DNA of 64,000 nt, from the NCBI GenBank assembly GCA_025965315.1, contig JAOPXD010000029.1, forward strand, positions 19,034 through 83,033. The letters run 5' to 3'. The position numbers and the translations under genes were made by a program. The notes below the pieces were generated by a model that saw nothing but the letters and a program-made list of their open reading frames with translations, did no database searches and had not been told where the DNA came from. The first letter of the stretch is position 1. Every line of letters begins with the position of its first letter. The DNA is from Marmoricola sp. (GTDB lineage: Bacteria; Actinomycetota; Actinomycetes; Propionibacteriales; Nocardioidaceae). This document shows, piece after piece, positions 58,431 through 64,000 of the stretch.

Positions 58431-58838
58431 ATGGTGAACGTGTCTGAAGTGCCGCCGATTGAAGATGCTGACCCGGGCATCGTTGCGCCAGACCTGCTCG
58501 TGCGTCTGACTGCTTGCGAACGTCGCCGCATCCGCTCCAAGTTCGAGCGTGTGTTGGAGTCTGGTAGCAGTGGGCGTCGCTTCCCCCGTGTGAGCGAACC
58601 GATCGCGATCGCGCAGTATCTCGTCATCGAAGGCGTCCTAGAGGCGCTCCTAGTCCCGGACCTAGCGGTTGGCATCGTGCTCTACGCCCTGGTGGTCGTG
58701 GTGGTACCGAGCGTTCTGACTCCTGGAGCTGTGGCAGTGTCCGTCCTTCTGCTCTCTCTGGCAGTGGGGGCGATCCCCACCCAGTTGCGCAGGATGCAGA
58801 TCCGCCGCTACTTCAAACGACGCGGCAGCATCTCCTGA
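58431..58838 (+). CDS. hypothetical membrane protein
   Basis: ATG at 58431; 'IAIAQYLVIEGVLEALLVPDLAVGIVLYALVVVVVPSVLTPGAVAVSVLLLSLAVG'. Confidence 0.5.
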   Translation: MVNVSEVPPIEDADPGIVAPDLLVRLTACERRRIRSKFERVLESGSSGRRFPRVSEPIAIAQYLVIEGVLEALLVPDLAVGIVLYALVVVVVPSVLTPGAVAVSVLLLSLAVGAIPTQLRRMQIRRYFKRRGSIS

Positions 58839-58932
58839 CGCAGAAGCGAACCGCCCTCGTGTTCCGACCTTCAGTCCGTGCCAGCACGGACATCGGATCC
58901 GGTCGAAGCGCGACTCGGCAGATCCGGACGGT

Positions 58933-58953
58933 GTTTCACAACCGATTGTGAGT
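58933..58953. repeat. copy of the palindromic repeat family
   Basis: gtttcacaaccgattgtgagt (CACAA/TTGTG arms). Confidence 0.4.
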
Positions 58954-58984
58954 AGCGGGTCTGTTGGACGCGATGCCCACGATG

Positions 58985-59338
58985 TCAGGTGGGCAAACCC
59001 GTGCGCGTAGCGAACTTGTACTCCCAGACGTGGCCGTTCTTGGTCACCCAGACATCCTTGGGATCGGTTTCGGCATCGGGCACGTAGAGAACACCGTGCC
59101 CCCAGGTCGCGCCGAACCTCGTCACCGCGGTAGGTAGTTTCGACACCTCTCGCGCATGTCCGTAAATCGAGTAGTTGACGATCTGCTCAGACCGCAAACT
59201 TGGCGGCGCTTTCCCGAAGAGACGCTGCATCACCTGGTCGCTGGTCGGAGGGTGCTCCAAGTGGTACCAGCCACCGAGCCCGAACAAGCTAACGAGAACC
59301 AGCACTACCAGCGCCAGCTTCACAAGCCGCGATCTCAT
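58985..59338 (-). CDS. small membrane-anchored hypothetical protein
   Basis: N-terminal TM 'LVKLALVVLVLVSLFGLGGWYHLEH'. Confidence 0.5.
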   Translation of the reverse strand: MRSRLVKLALVVLVLVSLFGLGGWYHLEHPPTSDQVMQRLFGKAPPSLRSEQIVNYSIYGHAREVSKLPTAVTRFGATWGHGVLYVPDAETDPKDVWVTKNGHVWEYKFATRTGLPT

Positions 59339-59471
59339 GATCGGAGTATGTCGCAGTGGCCGGAGTTCGAGCCGCGTCCGGTGATTTCTGCAATGACTTC
59401 ATTCTGCGATGCGCGACCCGATGGTTCAGTCGCTGCCGGGCAGGTCGTCGCAGACTTTCGCTCCTGAGCCA

Positions 59472-59492
59472 GTCCCAGAACCGTCTGAGACG
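59472..59492. repeat. copy of the palindromic repeat family
   Basis: gtcccagaaccgtctgagacg (GTCnCAG/CTGnGAC arms). Confidence 0.4.
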
Positions 59493-59499
59493 CCGCTAG

Positions 59500-59877
59500 T
59501 CACCAAACGAACGGGGTGGACGGCGAACTTCGTGCGGCTCGACGGATGGAACGACGCTCGCTAATGCCGAGTGCTACCGCCAAGAGAACCGCCAAGCCGA
59601 ATGCGCCTTCAACGACTCGGTTGGCAACGTCGATCCGTGTGACTGCGGCCTCGTGGCACGAGTGGTCCTCTGTCGCCCTCTGGCTTGGTGACACCTCGCC
59701 GCCGTGACCGGTCGCGGTCGCTGAGTACCAATGCCATGCGCTACCGCAAATCCCATCGCTCTGATCGCTGACGCCACTGCCTGCCATGAGTGCCCAGATC
59801 AGGCCGGCACAGACCAACATCGACGCAGGAACCCAGAGCGCCGGGGCGAACCAATCAACCTTCCCGCCGGTCTCCAC
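59500..59877 (-). CDS. two-TM hypothetical protein
   Basis: GTG at 59877: 'VETGGKVDWFAPALWVPASMLVCAGLIWALMAGSG...VVEGAFGLAVLLAVALGISERRSI'. Confidence 0.45.
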   Translation of the reverse strand: METGGKVDWFAPALWVPASMLVCAGLIWALMAGSGVSDQSDGICGSAWHWYSATATGHGGEVSPSQRATEDHSCHEAAVTRIDVANRVVEGAFGLAVLLAVALGISERRSIRRAARSSPSTPFVW

Positions 59878-59923
59878 ATTTGCAGGGTAGCCGCGATGAG
59901 TCCCGGGCCGGTCGATCCGATGT

Positions 59924-59945
59924 GTCGCAGAACCGATTGTGCGAC
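59924..59945. repeat. copy of the palindromic repeat family with perfect GTCGCA/TGCGAC arms
   Basis: gtcgcagaaccgattgtgcgac. Confidence 0.45.
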
Positions 59946-59987
59946 ATGGTCGCTGTCGGCTACCGGACCTGGAGGACGTCCGTAAGC

Positions 59988-60689
59988 TCAATCAGCGTAG
60001 GGAGCGACGTGCTTGCTGTGGATCGTGCCCAGTGCGGTAACCGCAGCAGTGAGCGCTCCGGCGAGCAGCAGGCCGACGCCGAGGTGCCACTGCAGCAGGG
60101 CCGCCCCGACGGCTGCTCCGGCGAGGATCAGGACCACCGCGGAACCACGGCGAAGGCTGTCGCCGCTGCTCGCTCCCGAGCCGAGTCTGGAGTCCGCGGC
60201 GAGGCCGGTGATCGTGGAGGTGACCACGACCGTGGTGACGTCCTTGACGCCGATGAATCGCGCGGAAGCAGCCTGCACCCCCATCGCTGCTCCGAGGGTC
60301 GTGGTGATCGCCACCCCGCCGGCGTGCGAGAGGTCGTTCTCGATGAACAGGAGCAGCACCGCGACGACGAGCATCGTGGTCGCGACCAGGGAGAACAGTG
60401 CCGTCGTACGGGGGCTCCAGCCGGGTTCGGCCGACTTCAGGACCCGTCCGCCGAGGGCTGCGCCGGCCATGAAGCCGCCGAGCGCCAGCAGCGGTCCGAC
60501 GACCGGCAGGTTGCCGCCGCCGACCAGCCCCATGCCGAGGATGACCACGTTGCCGGTCATGTTGCCGGTGAAGACCCGGTCCAGTCCGAGGTAGCCGACC
60601 GCGTCGATCACTCCCGTGGAGAAGGTCAGGGCGAGCATCAGCTGCAGGTGGAACCGGTCGCGCGGTTCGGCGGCAATTCGGCGGCGCAT
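59988..60689 (-). CDS. YoaK-family (DUF1275) membrane protein
   Basis: 'MLALTFSTGVIDAVGYLGLDRVFTGNMTGNVVILGMGL', 'LGAAMGVQAASARFIGVKDVTTVVVTSTITGLAADSRLG'. Confidence 0.9.
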   Translation of the reverse strand: MRRRIAAEPRDRFHLQLMLALTFSTGVIDAVGYLGLDRVFTGNMTGNVVILGMGLVGGGNLPVVGPLLALGGFMAGAALGGRVLKSAEPGWSPRTTALFSLVATTMLVVAVLLLFIENDLSHAGGVAITTTLGAAMGVQAASARFIGVKDVTTVVVTSTITGLAADSRLGSGASSGDSLRRGSAVVLILAGAAVGAALLQWHLGVGLLLAGALTAAVTALGTIHSKHVAPYAD

Positions 60690-60760
60690 GGCGATGATTC
60701 TGGGCCGTCCGGACTGCTGTCGCGTCACCGGGTCGTAACGAGGGACCTCTAGGCTCGCCG

Positions 60761-61834
60761 GTGATGATTCTCCAGACCGGTGACGCGATCCCTGACGGGA
60801 CGACCTACCTGCCCTCGACGACCGACCACGTCCTCTGGGGCCGACTGCCCTGCGCAGCGGACCCCGCCGTACTCGTCATCGACTCCGGCGACGAGGTCGT
60901 GATCGACACGATCAGCCACGAGGGGATCCTCGAGGACCAGGGCCGCGACCCGCGCGCCTACTTCGAAGCGGCCGGTGCCTCGGACGTGCTCGAGGACGCG
61001 ATCACCCTTGCTGCGTCCGACTACCCGCGCACCTTCGGGGTCGACGGACCGCACGTCACCACCGGCCCGATCGAGGTCCGCGGGGCCAAGGTCGGCGACC
61101 TGCTGGCGATCCGGGTTTTGGAGACGCTGCCGCGCGTCCCGTACGGCGTGGTCTCCAACCGGCACGGACGCGGTGCCCTGCCGGGGGAGTACCCGCTCGA
61201 CGCCAACCTCAAGAGCTCGAGTGTCTTCAGCGTCTTCGCCGCGGTCGGTGAGGACGGTCGCGGACGGATCCCGCTGGCCCCCGGCAGCGAGCGGGACGTC
61301 ACCTTCGAGCTGCACCCGTTCCTCGGGATCATGGGCGTCGCCGTCGCCGGCGACGTGCGACCGCACTCGGTACCGCCGGGCCCGCACGGCGGCAACATCG
61401 ACATCAACCTGCTCACCGCCGGGTCGACGTTGTACCTCCCGATCCAGGCCGACGGAGCGCTCGCGTACGTCGGCGACCCGCACTTCGCCCAGGGCGACGG
61501 CGAGGTCGCGCTGACCGCGATGGAGGCCTCTCTCCGGGTCCGGCTCGGCTTCGACGTGATCGCCCGCGAGGACGCGATCGCCAGCTTCGGCGACCTGGTC
61601 GGACCAATGGCGGAGACCTCGGAGTTCCTGGTCCCGACCGGCATGAACGAGGACCTCGACATCGCCGTCCAGGACTGCGTCCGGGCCGCGATCGCCCTGC
61701 TCCAGGCGCGTTTCGGGATGGACCCCCGGCACGCCTATGCCTATCTCTCGGCCGCGACCGACTTCAACATCTCCCAGGTGGTCGATCTGGTGAAGGGCGC
61801 GCACGCCCGGATCCGGAAGGAGGATTTTTCGTGA
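60761..61834 (+). CDS. acetamidase/formamidase family protein
   Basis: 'ATDGPHVTTGPIEVRGAKVGDLLAIRVLE'-type segment (VDGPHVTTGPIEVRGAKVGDLLAIRVLE), 'GNIDINLLTAGSTLYLPIQADGALAYVGDPHFAQGDGEVALTAMEASLRVRLGFDV'. Confidence 0.93.
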   Translation: MMILQTGDAIPDGTTYLPSTTDHVLWGRLPCAADPAVLVIDSGDEVVIDTISHEGILEDQGRDPRAYFEAAGASDVLEDAITLAASDYPRTFGVDGPHVTTGPIEVRGAKVGDLLAIRVLETLPRVPYGVVSNRHGRGALPGEYPLDANLKSSSVFSVFAAVGEDGRGRIPLAPGSERDVTFELHPFLGIMGVAVAGDVRPHSVPPGPHGGNIDINLLTAGSTLYLPIQADGALAYVGDPHFAQGDGEVALTAMEASLRVRLGFDVIAREDAIASFGDLVGPMAETSEFLVPTGMNEDLDIAVQDCVRAAIALLQARFGMDPRHAYAYLSAATDFNISQVVDLVKGAHARIRKEDFS

Positions 61835-61847
61835 ATAGGCAGAGCGC

Positions 61848-63347
61848 GTGACTCTTCCCGGACTGACCGAGGCCTTCTGGGCCTACGAACGCGCCCTGAT
61901 GGCGAACGACCTCGACACCCTCGACCGGCTCTTCGCCCCCGGCCCGACCACGCTGCGCGGTGACGCTGCCGGTCTGCTGGTCGGCCACGACGCGATCAGC
62001 GCGTTCCGCGGCGGACGTGGGGGAGCCCCGGCACGGACGATCGTCGAGACGCACGTCCAGGTCATCGACGCGACCCACGCCCTGGTCGTCGCCGTCACCG
62101 AGCTGGCCTCCGGCGGTCGCGGTCAGCAGACCCAGCTCTGGGCGCTCCAGGACCAGGCCTGGGTGGTGACGGCAGCGCACGTGAGCATCCGGGCGGCGGC
62201 CTTCGACCCGCGGATCTGGCGTCTGGTCGGCGACCCCCTGGTGCCTCCCGCCGGCACCGGGCACCTCGACGGCGAGACGGTCGCGGTCAAGGACCTGTAC
62301 GCCGTCGCCGGCCAGCGGGTCGGGGCCGGCAACCCGGCCTGGCTCGAGCACGCAGAGCCCGAGGCCGTGCACGCCTGGGCCGTCCAGCGGCTGCTCGACG
62401 ACGGAGCTGCCGTCCGCGGGATCTCGCGGACCGACGAGTTCGCGTACAGCCTGGCCGGCACCAACGCGCACTACGGCACCCCGCCGAACCCGAAGGCACC
62501 GCACCGGATCTCCGGCGGCTCCAGCTCGGGCTCGGCTTCGGCGGTGGCGATGGGGCACGCAACGATCGGTCTGGGCACCGACACCGGTGGATCCATCCGG
62601 GTGCCGGCGGCGTACCAGGGCCTGTGGGGGATCCGTACGACGCACGGTGCGGTGAACGCCGAGGGCGTGCTCCCGCTGTCGGGGTCGTTCGACACGGTCG
62701 GATGGCTGACCCGCGAACCCGGGCTGCTCGCCCGGGTGGGGCGCTCGCTGCTTCCTGCGGACTCGGCGGTACCCGGCGACGTCGTCACGGTGGACGCACT
62801 GCTCGCGCTCGCGGAGCCCGCTGTGGCCTCGGCCGTCGGGGTCCTGGCGGCTGGCGTCGCCACCATCGACTGGCCCTTCGACGTGGCCGCGATGCTCCCG
62901 GTCTTCCAGACCCTGCAGGCGTACGAGGCCTGGCAGCAGCACGGTGCCTGGGTCGAGAGCCGGATGGATACCCTGGGTGCCGACGTCCGGGGTCGCTTCG
63001 AGCGGGCTGCGACGATCACCGCAGCCGAGGCCGCGCAGGCGCAGGGCGAGGTCGCCGGGCTCCGGGAGCGGATCCGCGCGCATCTCGGTGACCGGGTGCT
63101 GCTGCTGCCGTCCGCGTCGTCCGCAGCACCGCTGGTCAACGACGCGGCCGCCCTCGACGCGGTCCGGACGAGCACGATGCAGCTGACCTGCATCGCCGGG
63201 ATCGGGGGGCTCCCGGCCGTCGGGATCCCGGTGACCACCGCGGACGGTCTGCCGGCGGGCGCCTGCCTGGTTGGACCGGCTGGCTCGGACCGGGCTCTGA
63301 TCGCGCTCGCCGAAGGCTTCGCAGACCGCGGGCACACTCAGATTTAA
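61848..63347 (+). CDS. amidase with N-terminal AtzH-like (DUF3225, NTF2-fold) domain
   Basis: N-term 'FWAYERALMANDLDTLDRLFAPGPTTLRGDAAGLLVGHDAISAFR...QTQLWALQDQAWVVTAAHVSI'; amidase signature 'VAVKDLYAVAG', 'ISGGSSSGSASAVAMG', 'GLGTDTGGSIRVPAAYQG'. Confidence 0.92.
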   Translation: MTLPGLTEAFWAYERALMANDLDTLDRLFAPGPTTLRGDAAGLLVGHDAISAFRGGRGGAPARTIVETHVQVIDATHALVVAVTELASGGRGQQTQLWALQDQAWVVTAAHVSIRAAAFDPRIWRLVGDPLVPPAGTGHLDGETVAVKDLYAVAGQRVGAGNPAWLEHAEPEAVHAWAVQRLLDDGAAVRGISRTDEFAYSLAGTNAHYGTPPNPKAPHRISGGSSSGSASAVAMGHATIGLGTDTGGSIRVPAAYQGLWGIRTTHGAVNAEGVLPLSGSFDTVGWLTREPGLLARVGRSLLPADSAVPGDVVTVDALLALAEPAVASAVGVLAAGVATIDWPFDVAAMLPVFQTLQAYEAWQQHGAWVESRMDTLGADVRGRFERAATITAAEAAQAQGEVAGLRERIRAHLGDRVLLLPSASSAAPLVNDAAALDAVRTSTMQLTCIAGIGGLPAVGIPVTTADGLPAGACLVGPAGSDRALIALAEGFADRGHTQI

Positions 63348-63404
63348 CGTCGGTGAAACGCTCGTGCCGCGCTCGCTGTCATCTGCTGCCGTACGTTTCT
63401 TCTT

Positions 63405-63893
63405 GTGGATCTCGACACTTTCAACGCACTCGGGTCGGCTGAGGCCGCAGCGGTCCTCCGTCCGTGTGCCGAGGTCGGGTCCTGGATCGAAGGCGTCGTC
63501 GGCAGCCGCCCGTACGACAGCCTCGATTCGCTGCTCGTGATCGCGGAAGCGACCTCGGCCCCCTGGGGGGCGGCCGAGGTCGACGAGGCGCTCGGGCAGC
63601 ACCCGCGGATCGGCGAGCGCCCGGCCGGTGGCGGCGTCGAAGCGACGCTGTCGACGGCTGAGCAGTCCGGCATCAGTGGCGACGAGGACGCGATCGCGGA
63701 CGGCAACCGCGCCTACGAGGACACCTTCGGCCGGATCTTCCTGATCCGGGCGGCAGGACGCACCTCGGCCGAGGTGCTCGACCAGCTCACCGAACGGCTC
63801 GACAACGACCCGGAGACGGAGATCGCGGTCGCCGCCGGTCAGCTCCGCGAGATCGCGCTGCTCCGACTGAAGGGGATCTTCACCGATGACTGA
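63405..63893 (+). CDS. uraD: 2-oxo-4-hydroxy-4-carboxy-5-ureidoimidazoline decarboxylase
   Basis: 'LDTFNALGSAEAAAVLRPCAEVGSWIEGVV', 'GQHPRIGERPAGG', 'YEDTFGRIFLIRAAGRTSAEVLDQLTERLDNDPETEIAVAAGQLREIALLRL'. Confidence 0.94.
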   Translation: MDLDTFNALGSAEAAAVLRPCAEVGSWIEGVVGSRPYDSLDSLLVIAEATSAPWGAAEVDEALGQHPRIGERPAGGGVEATLSTAEQSGISGDEDAIADGNRAYEDTFGRIFLIRAAGRTSAEVLDQLTERLDNDPETEIAVAAGQLREIALLRLKGIFTDD

Positions 63894-64000
63894 GACCACG
63901 CTCTCCACCCACGTGCTGGACGCCGCGCTCGGCGTACCGGCGGTGGGACTCGAGGTGGCGCTGGCAACGGCCGACGGGACGCCGCTGGAGACGGCGACCA
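63886..64000 (+). CDS. uraH: 5-hydroxyisourate hydrolase, N-terminal part (truncated by window end)
   Basis: ATG at 63886: 'MTETTLSTHVLDAALGVPAVGLEVALATADGTPLETAT', transthyretin-like 'STHVLD' start. Confidence 0.9.
   Translation, partial: MTETTLSTHVLDAALGVPAVGLEVALATADGTPLETAT

Noticed and set aside
61764-63908. 714-aa minus-strand ORF opposite the amidase/uraD genes
   Set aside because: Arg/Asp/Gly/Val-rich antisense of well-recognised amidase and uraD genes; a high-GC artefact

Overview
High-GC actinobacterial DNA, probably Nocardioidaceae-like (inferred from family content and codon usage only). Four blocks are visible. (A) About 1-13.6 kb is an accessory island with visibly lower G+C. 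It holds the C-terminus of an OLD/TOPRIM-like ATPase, a compact operon resembling ATP-grasp-modified RiPP (graspetide) genes (small peptide, MvdD/TgmB-like ATP-grasp ligase, membrane protein), a frameshifted gene, a DUF4062 (TIR-like) plus alpha-solenoid protein, and a 2085-aa secreted RHS/YD-repeat protein with an unassigned C-terminal tip and an adjacent small membrane protein (candidate immunity). (B) About 13.6-35.7 kb is mostly ordinary chromosome: lipoprotein, acyl-CoA dehydrogenase, phosphotransferase, TetR, two sigma-factor modules (one in a six-gene overlapping operon with an ABC exporter), an I36-like inhibitor divergent from an S53 protease, an ELWxxDGT-repeat protein, MgtA and a flippase-like membrane protein. 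(C) About 35.7-51.3 kb looks like a DevR/DosR-type hypoxia/dormancy locus: USPs, APC permease, arcA-arcB-arcC, phosphoketolase, a GNAT/ADP-forming acyl-CoA synthetase-like protein lacking the ATP-grasp half, a PPOX protein, a USP, an Acg-like nitroreductase, and a DevR/DevS-like two-component system, with DosR-box-like palindromes in the expected intergenic regions. (D) About 52.2-64 kb is a purine/ureide catabolism cluster (GntR, NCS1 permease, racemase, formamidase, AtzH-amidase fusion, uraD, uraH) interrupted by a DUF222/13E12 HNH gene and hypothetical genes, with a dispersed palindromic repeat family. I saw no CRISPR array and could not support any tRNA or rRNA. All family calls are from reading translated motifs; no searches were run.
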